Positions 47,148 to 59,455 of a stretch of DNA of 64,000 nt are shown here, in pieces. The stretch is from Gigaspora margarita (taxonomy: Eukaryota > Glomeromycota > Glomeromycetes > Diversisporales > Gigasporaceae). The number at the start of each line of letters is the position of its first letter. The stretch's first letter is position 1. The stretch is from the NCBI GenBank assembly GCA_009809945.1, contig WTPW01000080.1, positions 491,356-555,355 on the forward strand, written 5' to 3'. The position numbers and the translations under genes are program-made. The notes beneath the pieces were generated by a model. It saw only the letters and a program-made list of their open reading frames with translations. It did not search any database and was not told the DNA's origin.

Positions 47148-47415
47148 TGTAAATACAAGTGACCCATCTTCTATTGTTTTTGCAAATTCTTCAAATTCTA
47201 ATTGATATTTAATTTTAGTTACAATTTCAGCATTAGTTTTGCCTAATTTAATTAGCTGCAACTATATTATATAATTAAAATTTAATTAAAATCAGTTATA
47301 ATTAGATTTATAATTTAATAAATTATATTTAATTGCAAGATTTATACTTTCAATTTCCTGAATTTCATCAAATAATTCCTCATCAATTTGTTTACTAAAA
47401 TCCCACTATATTTTT
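47148..47415 (-). pseudogene. Two exon-like fragments, unknown gene
   Basis: On the minus strand, WDFSKQIDEELFDEIQEIES (47,405-47,335) and then LIKLGKTNAEIVTKIKYQLE with FEEFAKTIEDGS (47,260-47,160) are coding-like and separated by about 75 AT-rich bases, like an intron. KLGKTNAEIV recalls helix-turn-helix segments of transposon proteins, but this is a weak guess. No start or ends defined. Confidence 0.3.
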
Positions 47416-47728
47416 TAAATATATTAAAATTTTAAATGTTTATCCTTTAGTTTTAAAAATAATAAATATAAATTATACCAAGAATGTATTTTTTGGATTT
47501 TGAATATTCTCACTCAATTAATCAGAATTACATTATTATTAGAACTAGGTGCTTGAGTTGCTTAAAAGGAGCTAGAGATAAGTGTACTATACCTGATATT
47601 ATATTATGCAGTACAAGGACCTCATGTTATGATTAGGCTTAATGGAAACAAGGACTTCGTGTTGTGATTAGGCTCTATGTTTGCCGCAGGCAATGCAAGA
47701 GCCTCATGTTTGGTGATTGAACCCTCTA

Positions 47729-47844
47729 TAAAAAAAAAAGTCAAAATTTTTTCAGACTTTGTTCAAATTTTTATTACTCATTTTTTAAAATAATAATCTG
47801 AACATAATCTAAATAGAATTTTGACATTTTTTTTTATAGGGTCC
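47729..47844. mobile_element. Short inverted-repeat element inside the array
   Basis: ACCCTCTATAAAAAAAAAAG, then TCAAAATT, is mirrored by AATTTTGACATTTTTTTTTA and TAGGGT. The core contains inverted CAGACTTTGTTCA-like and TGAACATAATCTA stretches. Confidence 0.65.
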
Positions 47845-48251
47845 ACAACAATAAAGGCAGTACAAGGATCTCACTTGTGATTATGTTCTGTGGACCTCAT
47901 GTTGTGATTAGGGCTCTATGGCTGCTATGAGCAGTGAAGAGCCTCATGTTTGGTGATTAAGATCCGCAACAACAAAAACAGTACAAGGAGATTAGGCTCT
48001 GTGACAGCTATAGCAATGCTTGTGATTAGGCTCTATGTAGCCGCAGGTAGTGCAAGAGCTCATATTTACTGATTAAGCACCGTAGCTATGATAGCAGTAC
48101 AAGTATCTCACGTTGTGATTAGGCTCCATGGATGCGATAGCAATGCAAGGACTCATGTTGTGATTAGGCTCAATGGCTGTCGCAGGCAGTGTAAGAACTT
48201 CATATTTGGCAATTAAGCTTCGCAACTATGATAGCAGTACAAGGACCTTAT

Positions 48252-48524
48252 AGCACAGATTTTTTTCAATTTTTAATAGCTTTCCTGCCTTGTTTAGAGC
48301 GCCAGGAGTGCGCTAAATGTAACCTGGGTTTGCATAAGGAAAGTATCTTCCTGCGCTGCGAATACAAAGTAAAATTTCCAATTATATAATATAATTTGAA
48401 ATTTACCTTGCATTCGCAGCGCAGCAAGATGCACGCCTTATGCAAACCCTTGTTACACTCAATACACTCCCGGCGCTCTAAATAAAGGCAGGACAGTTGT
48501 TAAAAATCAAAATAACCCTGTGCT
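48252..48524. mobile_element. Long-inverted-repeat MITE, Mutator-like
   Basis: The element folds around about 48,385. Arms include CCTGCCTTGTTTAGAGCGCC, TTGCATAAGG and CTGCGCTGCGAAT. Flanks GGACCTTAT and GGACTTTAT (9 bp, one difference) fit a Mutator-type 9-bp duplication. GC-richer than its host array. Confidence 0.75.
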
Positions 48525-48649
48525 GGACTTTATATTGTAATTAGCTCCGTGGCTATGATAGCAATGCAAGGAGCTCATGTTGTGATTAAACTCTATGGCT
48601 TTTGCAGGCAGAAATTAATCAAAATTCAATTAAATAGTATTGCATAGTT

Positions 48650-49560
48650 TAAAAAATTTTTGTTGAAACAAACAAGATTTTTTCACTCAAGTTTAGAAAA
48701 AGCTTAGATAATTATCAATGCAAAAGCTGTGTCAATGTATTTTCCAAATTTTGAACAATGTTTCGACAACCATCTATATAAAATTGATAAAAATTTCTTT
48801 ATTCTGATTATATGCTTGTATAATTAAAATAAAAAGAATTTATCGATCTTAACTAGGTGGTTGTCGAGATATTATCATCCAAAGTTTAGAAAAACTTGGA
48901 TAACTACAAAAGCTGCGGCAAAGTTTTTTCAAACTTTAGACGAAGTTATCTTGACAATTTTCTATCTAAATCGATGAAATTTTTTTATTTTGATTATGCA
49001 GACACATGGAATCAGAATAAAAAATTCATTGATTTTAGATGGGTGGTTGTCAAGATATCTTCATTCAAAGATTAGAAAAAAACTTGAATATCAATAAAAT
49101 AGCAGAAAGTTTTTTTCCAAACTTTGAGCAAAGATGTCTTAACAACTACTTATTTAAAATCGAGAAAAAATTTTTATTATGATTATATATGGCTGCATAA
49201 TCAAATTAAAAAATTTAATCAATTTTAAATATGTGGTTGTCAAGATCTCTTTGTTCAAAGTTTAGAAAAAACTATCAAAACAAAAGCTGCGACAGTATTT
49301 CCAAAAACTTTGAGCAAAGATATCATAACAGCTGTCAATATAAAAGGGATGACTTTTTTTTTATTCATTTTATACCGTATAATTAAAATAAAAAAAAATC
49401 CTTCTATTTTAGATTAGCAGTCATCGAGATATCTTCGCTCAAAGCTAGAAAAAAAACTTGGATAACTATCAAAACAAGTTGTGGTGAAGAAGTTTTTTTT
49501 TTAAACTTTGAATGAAATTTTTTAATTAAATTATACAGATATATAAATCAGAATAAAAAA
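48650..49560. repeat. Degenerate tandem array, unit about 210 bp
   Basis: Each unit contains TTTTAGATGGGTGGTTGTCA, then AGATATCTTCRTTCAAAG, AAAAACTTGGATAACTATCA and TTTCCAAACTTTGAGCAAAG. About four to five diverged copies. The TTTGAGCAAAGATATCT and AGATATCTTCGCTCAAAG parts are mutual inverses. Confidence 0.7.
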
Positions 49561-49795
49561 AACTCCTTCGTTAAAAGTTTAAAAGAAAATTTTTAATTAC
49601 AATTGAATAATTTCGTCTAATCAAAATGTGGCTGTTCAAAACATTCAGTTTTAAAGATTACACCAAAGACCACATTGACCCTAAAATGCGACTTTAAGGT
49701 GATTCCAAGAACGATGAAAATTGCAACCTCAAAAGCGATAATGGAAACTACAAATTAAAGTGAAAGTGAGTATAATACATTTTATGCTAAAAAAA

Positions 49796-49876
49796 NNNNN
49801 NNNNNNNNNNNNNNNNNNNNNNNNNNNNNNNNNNNNNNNNNNNNNNNNNNNNNNNNNNNNNNNNNNNNNNNNNNNN
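49796..49876. other. Assembly gap (81 N) at a poly(A) tract
   Basis: N run flanked by A runs on both sides (AAAAAA before, 14 A after). The reported frame 49,760-49,981 crosses it and is meaningless. Confidence 0.95.
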
Positions 49877-51830
49877 AAAAAAAAAAAAAAATTAATAAAA
49901 GCAAAATATTATCAGAAATTATCTGAATTTATTTATATTTTTAGTATATACGTACATAATTTCAAAATAAAGTTTACGTAGTATAGATTGATGCATACAT
50001 CTAACTATGGAATCAAAAGTCATTGAACTTAAAAAATCTTATAAATACAATAAAGTAATTGATAATAACCTAATAGGAAAATTTATGAAGGTCAATTTTA
50101 AGAAACTGCAAAGCCACAGATAACGTGATCAACAAACTGAATTTCGGGGTCACCCTGGCATTTTGTCTAATAAAGTTTTGCCAATAGTTCAATCGAACGC
50201 AAGCAAAATTTTAATATCCAAAAATAAAATCGTGTATGTAAATATGTTACTTATTTAACAAATTTACCATGAATTAGGTTCTTATTTTTTCTTTAATATA
50301 AGTATTTATCTTCAGCGATCTAAAAAATTTAATTAATTAAACGGGCAAAAAAAAAAAAAAGTCAGAAATTAGCACCTGAATTAGTATAACACAGTCCAAA
50401 TTTTCATGCATAAACCCATACCTCAAACATTTGTACACGTGATGAATAAAAAATTATAAATACAACCCAAGTACGATAAAAAATTTTGGGGCCATGTGCA
50501 GAATGATCAGATAATCCGCGCACACAATTCATATAGTGCACACTAGAATTATAAAATTTTTATACATCCGTTTTAATCTAAAAGGAAATGTGGTGATCAC
50601 GAGTAAGGTTTGCAGCCAATAATTTAAATGCATAACGTCTGATCATAAACTTTTTCAGAAACGATCTGCTGTATGCCGACAAAGAAAGATTGAAGAGGGT
50701 TAATTAATTGTATATGAACTTGTATTAAATGGGTAACTCATTTTTTTATTTTTGTATATTTGTATATTTCAAATGATACAAAAAAAGCAAATAAAAAATG
50801 AATCAAAAAATTCTAATTAATAATAATAACAATGATTATTGTAGTCTAATTTGTATAACATATATATATTAATTGTATGTACTATACTTTTCTTCTAACT
50901 ATTACTATACTTTATACAATACAATATTAAATTTGCTAATAATATTTTTTATTATACTATAAGGAATGTACTGTATTCTTATTTTTTATAATATGGTACT
51001 CTATAAAGTATAGTACATATTAAATTTATTATATAATTTAAACCATGTACTATATTATTACATATTAGAATTTTTGCACAATACAGTACTAAATATTATT
51101 CTGTACAGTACTTTATATATATATATATATTCCTAACTAATGACCACACTAGTGCTGTGCCATATACAGTACTATATGTACATACTATACATACTGTATA
51201 CTAAAATGTTTTGCTAATCATTTATTAAAAGGGACCCAATAGAAATATTAATATAAAAATAAACCAATCATATTTGTCAATTTGCTCAAACAAAATTCTC
51301 ATAGTTTTTTTATTAGATAAATTAAGTATATTAAGAGTTTTTCTTAATATATATATAATTATATATTTATATAAATTATATAGCATATATTTTAGAAATA
51401 TAATATTTGTATAAATTTCTAATTTTATTAAATATAAAAGATTTTAAATTAAATTATATCTAAAATAATAAAAAAATTTAAATAAACTTGTATTAATTTT
51501 TAAGCCATCTAATCAGTGATTTATTTCATTCAATAGAAGAAAAATTGTATTTAGCCAATAGTAACTTTGGGAATTAGTAAACCCAAAATTTTAATCTGTA
51601 ATCACTATCAAAAATGCAGATCTGATTATGAGATCACAATAATTTTAAATGTAAAAATTGTATGTACTAAGTTCTTTTTCTCAGATGAAGGCATTATATA
51701 AAGTTTTTTTATTTATTTTATTTATTTTTTTTCTCCTCTCTTTTGTGAGAGCAATATATTGTTAACTATTGAATCAAATTTATCTGATATAATTAGCTAC
51801 TCAACTAGAATCTCTAGAATAAATTTAACT
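49877..51830. other. AT-rich stretch, no gene supported
   Basis: Nothing recognised apart from AT microsatellite patches (about 51,110-51,132). 50,870-51,210 holds several diverged TACTATAC and GTACTATAT-type words. Confidence 0.5.
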
Positions 51831-52700
51831 TGATATTAATTTATTATACTAAATTTACTACTTTGAAAATAGATCATCCATTTTATGTATTCATTCATTT
51901 GTCCCATCTCTCTGCCCCTTCTGATAATCCTAAAAAGTAATGTTAAGGCTGTTTAAAGTTAATTTTTTAGTTAACATCAATCTCTCCCTTTCCCTTTGAT
52001 GTTTTTTAGTAAAATAAACTTAGAAAAAAAGTATAAATTAAAAAAAAATAAAATGCTAAAAATAATGCAAAAGCTTGTAGTTTTGGTTTTGCCTTAAAAT
52101 AAGCTTAATTCTAATTAGAATTTGAAATAACTTCCTATGTGTTATTACATAGTTATATGGCAAATAAAAAATAAAATAATTTTAAATAAAAATGTCAATT
52201 TAAAAAATAAAATTAAAGTGAATTAAAAATAAATAAAAAAAGAATTTAAAAAAATAAACTTAAACAAATTAAAAATAAACAAACAAATAATTTAAAATAA
52301 TAAAAAGAATGCTAAAATTTTAGTCCCTACTTAGCTGTTCTCTTATATATGCTTATTATAGTTTGTGATGAAATGATTCAAGAAACATTGCTGAAAAAAG
52401 AACTTCTGAAATTTTTTTTATACGATTGTGAAAAGCTAGAAACTAGTATTAAATAGTAAGAAGAAATATAAATATCTAATATAACTTTATAGAAATAACA
52501 ATTACAAAATAATTATTTAAATTGATACATTTGCTAAATTTAACTTGTAGTCAATTTTTATAATAAATTCACTACTTAAAATAAATTTTTATTTTATAAG
52601 TTCATTTTATTTCCCCCTTCTTCCTGCTTCAAAAATTCTTAGAAAGTGATGTTAACTGAAAAATTACCTCAAACTGCCTGACCAAAAATTAACTTTGAAT
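51830..52700. repeat. Two diverged direct copies of a block of about 150 bp
   Basis: 51,838-51,990 and 52,550-52,695 share order: AATTTACTACTTGAAAAT-like, ATTTTAT, CCTTCT, then AAAGTRATGTTAA and GTTAATTTTT. Similarity is low. No gene. Confidence 0.4.
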
Positions 52701-52813
52701 AACTTAAATAGTAATATACTAAACTATACTTATTAATATATTACTAATTTGATATATTAAATATTTTATTATTAAAGTAGATTCAAATATTATATTAATT
52801 GAAATATAGACTA

Positions 52814-53175
52814 TAGTGCAGGACATCTTAAACCAGCAACTTTTTTTAAAGTGGCCAAATTTAAGACAAAATACTAACTTTTAATTGGTTAAGAATTTAA
52901 AATTTTATTATATTTTTGTTTTTTTATTATATTTTTTAATTTTTTTATTATATTTTTTAATATAAGTGGCCAAATTTTACTTTTATTAGTAACTTTAAAA
53001 AGCAATAACACTTTCAAAATTTATTAAATTAAAAAATAAATTCTGTGATTTTGTTCTACTTGTTTTTCTGTATATTTTTACAAAAAAATTTTTTTATTTA
53101 TCTATATTTTCATTTTTATAAATAAATTTAAAAAAATATTAGTTTTCACTTGCTGGTTTAAGGTGTCCTGCACTG
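52814..53175. mobile_element. Mariner-like MITE, CAGTGCAGGACACC ends
   Basis: TAGTGCAGGACATCTTAAAC and inverted CAGTGCAGGACACCTTAAAC, then CAGCAA, flanked by TA (52,812-52,813 and 53,176-53,177). Same family as 41,460-42,234. Confidence 0.85.
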
Positions 53176-53177
53176 TA

Positions 53178-54510
53178 AAATTAAAAAAAAATTAAAAATA
53201 TAACTACTAAAGCAACTTTATTATACAGTTTATCATCTATTTCATCACTTCATTGCACAGCTACTTATTGGTCAATCTTATTACATTTAAAGTATAACTT
53301 ACATAAATTCCCCTATATAAAATACCCTCCACCTAACAAAGTGCCCACTGGTTACTAATCAATATTTTGCCCTAGAATATAATAGATCTGGGATACTATT
53401 TGTCACAAATCATATTAGTTTTCCGTTCCTGGTTTTGCGCGATGACATTACGCAGTTATCTAGTTTAATATTTAGGCAAGTATATAGTTCCTGATATTAT
53501 TATTTATAGTGTTGGCACTAGAATTATGGAACACCACTGGAATTCAAGTTTTTTCTAGTCTTTCAGTGGTTCCAGTAAAAATTCTTACTGGAAGAATTTT
53601 ACTACTAGTATGTATATAATATTACCTAATAAAAATGTGTGAATAGCAAGCTGTATTAACCAATAAAAATGCACATATTACACATGACTTTAATAAGGAT
53701 GCCTTTCGTTATACAGGTATAAGATCTATAATATTTATAATGTTCTTTTATTGATTTCTTATCTAAAGTTCTTTTTAATTTTTAAATAAAAAATTGGTCA
53801 ATTATAAGTTACCATATTTATGCAAAATAATGCGCATCTACATGTTATTTTAAAGAGATGTGCATTATTTTGAGCATGCGCATGGATGTTATTTCAGGTA
53901 AAGGTCTAATTTCTACAAAATTGAATTTTCAAAATAATGTTATATATGCATGATACTCGCTCTTATTAAATTATATATCTGATATATCTGTTACTGAACC
54001 TTATTATTTCCAAAATCTATAATTAGCTAAAAATTATTTAGCAAATTTTACAGGTGTCCCAAAAATTATGGTAATAGCTATAACATAAGCTAGAGGCTGT
54101 TAGAAAATAAAATGGGTTTAAATAATAAATTTAAAATGAGCTTACTTCCAACAGATCTTGCTTCAAAAAAAATACACTAGAATGTACAAAATTATAAACT
54201 TAAACCCGGTTGATCCAAGTTATAAAATTTTGATCTGGGTAAACTGTTTTGACATGGGTAATCCGGTTTACTACAACCTGGGTCTAAACTCTACTTTAAA
54301 TTTTAAGGTTTGTGATTTACGTACTGTAAAGCTAAAGTAAAAACTATAATTAAAGTATAGTATATAGTTATACAGTATTATCAAGTATCGTTAATATAAA
54401 CTAAGAAACTTTTAATAAAAAAACTCAAAAAATTTAGCATATTTTGAGGTTATATAAAAAGCTTGTTGAAAGAGAAAAGACTACATGTTGCTACGTCAAT
54501 TTGTCAGAGT
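53178..54510. other. AT-rich stretch, no gene supported
   Basis: A hairpin of CAAAATAATGCGCATCTACA and its approximate inverse lies at 53,822-53,875. The 54,200-54,300 stretch has inverted AACCCGGTTGA and GGTTTACTACAACCTGGGT-like words, perhaps a small element. The frame 54,158-54,340 overlaps it and is not a gene. Confidence 0.45.
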
Positions 54511-54600
54511 TTTATCAATCATCAGTGATTTCATCAATCAATCATCAAGGATTTTATCAATCATTAGGGGTTTTATCAATCATTAAATGTTTTGTCATTA
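54511..54600. repeat. Tandem ATTTTATCAATCATTAGGGG repeats
   Basis: About four copies of a unit of 17-26 bp based on TTTTATCAATCATCA. Confidence 0.65.
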
Positions 54601-54811
54601 TGAAACCATGATGAAATTATTCGTCAATGCAAAAATAATTTTGTCAGGCATCATTAACCCTTATTAAATTAACCATTCAGATCATATTCACATGGACTTA
54701 TTCTGGTTAACGTAATAAAAAAAGTTTAACATTATTAATAATGGTTTAAAAAAACAAAGGGTTGTAATACATATGTACATACCCAAGTAATTAATAACCC
54801 AATATTGCAAT

Positions 54812-55715
54812 TCGCACATCTGAAATGTGTGCCAGGTTATGCATGTTGCTGATCGCACATCCGAAATGTGTAAAATTCTTAAAATTCATTAATGTTAAGG
54901 TTAGCATTTGTATTAAGGTTAAATGTTAGCAAGATATATCAGTCATTCGATTTGTCACATGTAAATTTTTTATATATAAAATTATAAAAAAAAACATATA
55001 AAATTACTATAAACTTTGAAGAAATGATGTTCCAAAGTCTACATATCAACTTAAAATTAAATTTTTCAGGAATATAGAACAAGGGGAGGAGAAAAAGATA
55101 GTACAAAAATTGGATCAAAATTTCATTGATTTTGCACAAAATGAAAATGTAACTTCGTCAAAAACAAATATTTTCCAATTTTAAGATGAGAATCTTATGT
55201 AAAATCATGCTCTGAACAACTTTACTTAATCAGCGGAAGTGGAGTTTAGGCTGTTTGAATTTATAATTTCATTTAACGTTCCCTTACGAAGCTTAAGTGT
55301 GGTGGGGAGAGGGGGGTCAAATTAAACAAACATATTAAAAATTGCAAAAATAAACGCATTATTATTGGTTACTTATAAACACGTGACTTATTGGAATCCT
55401 GAGATGCAACAAACGTTCTGATTGGCCTGTTTAATTTTAGGGGGGAACCCTTGGAGCCGGAGGGGGGAGAACGTTAAACGAAATTGTAATTTCAAACAGC
55501 CTTATAGTAATTTTATATGTTTTTTTTATAATTTTATATATAAAAAATTTACATGTGACAATAGTGTGACAAATCGGATGACTGATATAGTGAAATCGCA
55601 AATTTTTGATTTTTTGGCAAGACGAGCATTTGTTTTGAATTTTTCTGTTCGTGTAACTATCTTGAAATCTGTTTGGTAGTCTGGCACTAACCTGGCACAC
55701 ATTTCAAACGTGCTG
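54812..55715. repeat. Inverted GCACRTYTGAAATGTGTGCC boundaries around a palindrome relic
   Basis: GAAATGTGTGCCAGGTTA near 54,823 is mirrored by TAACCTGGCACACATTTC near 55,690. Between them lies 54,946-55,590, a relative of the 35,395-36,320 palindrome: ATCAACTTAAAATTAAATTT and AAAATCATGCTCTGAACAAC are shared. The centre is missing and a MITE is inserted. The frames 54,939-55,139 and 55,422-55,700 are repeat. Confidence 0.6.
55249..55501. mobile_element. PIF/Harbinger-like MITE with TTA duplication
   Basis: Ends GGCTGTTTGAATTTATAATT and inverted GGCTGTTTGAAATTACAATT. TTA flanks both ends (55,246-55,248 and 55,502-55,504). Contains GGGGAGAGGGGGG and GGAGGGGGGAG stretches, unusually G-rich here. 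Confidence 0.85.
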
Positions 55716-56488
55716 TATGCAGATAATAATGATATAACTAGGGCATTATATGTTCAGAGCAAATCACATGAGTACAGAATTGATTTCAATAACCAATCAT
55801 TGTTGACTCAGGTTTTTGACAGAAAATCATGGGCATAGAATGGGCCACGTCAACCAATCGTAATTGAGGTGCATATCTTATCAAAATAATACATCGCAAT
55901 CCTGAATGGCTGACTAGTTTTGTATTAATGAATATCTTAATTCATTGAATAGTATTGTTCGATGCAGGCCCAGTCTGACGAATTCTGACCCAGAATTTGA
56001 GATGACGCCGTATGAGTGTAAAGTCCTCCATTACCCTCCGGACAAAAATAAATTTTGTATATAAATAATAAAATACATATCTAAATACCTTATCCTTCAT
56101 ATCTTAAATTGAGGTAATATTGCCAGCATTTTTTTCATATTATTAATTTGCAGCTTTATCTTTAAATACAGAAAAGAATACAAAGAATATTAATTGTAAT
56201 TAAAAAAAAAACAACATTTTTTTTTTAAATAAATTATAATAATGTAATAATATCGTCTTACTTATTAGTAATGGTAAATTTTTCTTCTAAAAATATTTTA
56301 AAATCAGTCATAAGCTAATCAATACAATCTTTCATATGTTTATGTCGGATATCAACCCAAATATTATCACTCTCATCTAAGATAGCATCTTTTGTTGCAG
56401 TTGAACCATTTGCACCAACATAGTGTAGGTAAATTTTTGACCATTTTCAATCTACAAAACGTCATTTAGTAAATTCATGTAGTATTGT

Positions 56489-58925
56489 CTAGGGGTTAGT
56501 AAAATTACGGGGAGGCCAACTTATATGATATATATACCTAATAAAATGACTTGCATAATTTTGTGTAACAATCATATAAATATATATTAAAAATATTCAC
56601 GATGCTATACCAAAAAACCCTCGGCTATATTAATTGCTTGCTGATTCAAAACATATTATTGCTACGTTCTATTCCTACTGTCTGGTAAGTTTATATAGGA
56701 ATTGGGTGTATTTTGGTATTCACAGAAACTAAATACCACTTTTAATAATTGAAGCTATTAAATGGTAAAATTCAGACTTTATTAAGTACGTATTTATTTT
56801 AGCAAACTATCTCATTAATATTTGCTACAAATCACTTTAGAAGGGAATATCTATTTAGTAACTAATTTGGCATTTGGCTAAAACATGTAATAACGAATTT
56901 TTTAAAACTTTAATGCATCATTTTTTAGGTCATAAAATATTTAGTCATAAAAAACCAGCTGTAAGAGCAATGGATTAATAATATAGTGAATTAAAAATAT
57001 GCGCATTTTAGATAATATTAGCAGTTTCTTGGTTTTTTATAACCAGTGGGTCAATTTTTGTAAACCTTAAAAATTTATATGTAAAATATCTTTATTTGAA
57101 ATAAAAGCTGGGTTGTTACTTTGCCAGATTATACGATGTACAACTATATATGGGTATCTAAATTATTTTGCCTTTGACGTAAATTTAAATGGCTAATTAT
57201 TTTAGGCAGACTAAATCATAATTACCCACAATAATTTAAGCATCTGAGGATTTATTATCCGCACTCTCCCCTTGCTAATTTTTGTTAAGTCAAGTCTTTC
57301 TTCGCTTCATTATTTTCTGATGTATTATTGTTATGATGGTATTGAATGCGATTTAAAAAAAGACTTGCTCCGCCAGTTTTTACAGGCTAATTACCCGCAA
57401 GGTTCTGTGGTTGCTCCGAGTTTAATTACCCAATTTAGCACTGAATAATTTAGGATGGCGAAAATAATTTAGGCAGCAAAAATTATTTTAGCGTGCCGAA
57501 TATATTTTAGGATATCTAAAATATTTTTGCCATTCCAAAATATTTTTGAATGACATTAAATAAATATTAGCGGGATTTTTTGCTGCAACTTTCAAAATAT
57601 TTTTGAATAACGGATATTAAATATAATATTTAAACTAATTTTTATATTGTATTAAATATATATTAGCGAGGTTTTTTACTGCCACTTTTACATTTAATAT
57701 ATTAAAAATCTATTACCGCTGAACCTCTCAAAACCTCATGTTTTGTGTCAGTATTGAGAGGTTACAGATTTGAAAACATTATTGCAGTATTACTGTTGAA
57801 CCTCTCAAAACGATCTTTGCCAGAGCCAAAAATTAATCTGTTTCTACTATATAATTCTAATTGTTATCAATACTGATGCAAAACATAGTTATCATTGTGA
57901 AGGGGTAACTTGACTCAGCTTTGGCAAAAAAAAGGGATCCAAGCCATATGACTTGGGACCTGAAATGCGCATTGATCGATTATAATAAGACGCCTCTGGT
58001 ATTCATTAGTCGTGTGAATTACTCATCGTTAATCATAGATCCCCAAAATACTTTAAATAAAATTAAGTTCATTATTATTAAATAAAACATACTATGTATA
58101 TTTGTTTTCGAATATTGTAACAAAACCCACATATAAAATAAACACGATTACAGATTCTCTTGAAACATGGTCGTTAAGACATTTACCTTTTCTAAATCTT
58201 TTCATTGCTGTCATGCTTAGCCTGGCCATCGAATCACTATGTCAAAACACCACAAAGAATGCCNTCGAATCNCCACAAGAANGCCCACAAGAATGTCATC
58301 GAAACATTGCAAGAGTTTTTACAAGAGCGCCAACGAACTCCCATATCGAATCACCGTCAAGTTACTACAAGAACCGGGGAACACCAGTGAAACTCTGGGA
58401 CAACTACAAAGATTAGAAATGTTTTTAATACAAAATAAAAAAAGCAAAAAAGAGTAAAAAAAAAATACTTATACTTATGATCATCAATCTTCTGTAGGTT
58501 ACTAGGAGTGTGTAACGGAGCTGAGGAGTGGAGATCTAGACCTGGGTGTATGAAATGAAATAATATTATTAAAGAATATTATTAATAATGAAAAAAAACT
58601 TATAGGCTTTGAGTCGTGTATATGATCTCTTACCTTCGTCTTACAATAATTGAGCATGAATATATGATTCAGTTTTTTTAACAATAAAAGAACAGCTATA
58701 AAATTTCTTTATGATTAATTACTTAACTTTGTCTATTTCGAGTTTCGAAAAAAAAAGAAATCTCAGTAGACAGGTTATTTTTAAAAAATTAACAATCAAG
58801 ACTTTGACCGATCGAACACGATACATATGAATTTATATGATTTTCATATAAAGTGACAATTTTTGCATTACTATTAAACTTGTGTAACATTGGAGTTGTC
58901 CCCCCGTAATTTTACTAACCCCTAG
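56489..58925. mobile_element. 2.4-kb inverted-repeat element inside a SEC1-like exon
   Basis: Perfectly inverted ends CTAGGGGTTAGTAAAATTAC, then GGGG. GTATTGT flanks both sides (56,482-56,488 and 58,926-58,932). Reading the host gene across the flanks restores YTTI-LHEFT, so the target is an exon. No transposase was found inside. 57,480-57,560 contains ATTTTAGG and AATATTTTTG arrays, and 57,724-57,765 is an AACCTCTCAAAAC hairpin. The frame 58,102-58,416 includes N bases and short CACAAGAATG repeats and is not supported. A 7-8 bp duplication fits hAT best, but the superfamily is open. Confidence 0.85.
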
Positions 58926-59094
58926 GTATTGTAGTGTAAATATCAATAGACCGATCTACAATAAATAAAATAGCTCGTGGGTGTTGCCTGGTAAGATGAT
59001 AAGAAGAATAATTCATATAAGAACATCATTGATAAAGAATTGATTAAGTTTTAAATAACACTTTTTAACCATAAAAAAAAAATAAAAATTTGCA

Positions 59095-59455
59095 GGAGAA
59101 AACGGTTCTTATTTCTTGCATAGTCGTCAAACTCAGCTTGTACCAATTGAGCTAATTTAAAAGGTAATGCTTTGGTAGGATGATCAGAATCAATTCCCCT
59201 TAGAATACGTATTAAAGGGATTTCTTCACCTAATTAAACACAAATAGAAAGGAGCTATCGTGAATAAAAAGAAAAAATTGAAATATTAGACTAAAATAAG
59301 ACTAAAATAATAGATAAGCTTAATAGCAAAATTAATAATAGTATCCTGCTTAAAAAGTTTTTTAAGTTCACCATCAAACAAAGGACTTTCCTCAAGTGAA
59401 TACAATTTGAAGAAGCTTGGGGAAGATTCGAAGGAATATACTTGTAATTCTCGAA
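59095..59455 (-). pseudogene. SEC1: SEC1-like remnant exons with ESQVF and DxYARN equivalents
   Basis: Exon with RELQVYSFESSPSFFKLYSL (acceptor AG just before 59,455), then an exon starting at 59,229 after AATTAG with GEEIPLIRILRGIDSDHPTK, then FKLAQLVQAEFDDYARNKNR. Yeast SEC1 has ESQFF, GEYPIVRY and DTYARNNPDF at these places. Confidence 0.85.

Larger units (their letters stand above)
47570..48620. repeat. Degenerate tandem array, GTGATTAGGCTCTATGGCTG
   Basis: Units of about 50-60 bp contain TTGTGATTAGGCTCTATG and GCAATGCAAGGACCTCATG in about a dozen diverged copies. Two small inverted-repeat elements interrupt it (47,729-47,844 and 48,252-48,524). No gene. Confidence 0.75.

Noticed and set aside
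47570-48620. CRISPR array
   Set aside because: Repeats are degenerate, spacing is irregular, there are no unique spacers, and the DNA looks eukaryotic.
49760-49981. 73-codon frame
   Set aside because: Crosses the N gap.
54939-55700. Several frames of 60-87 codons on both strands
   Set aside because: All lie in the palindrome relic and the MITE at 55,249-55,501.
58102-58457. Overlapping frames with Ser, Thr and Arg-rich residues
   Set aside because: They contain ambiguous bases and short CACAAGAATG repeats inside an inverted-repeat element, and three frames are open at once.
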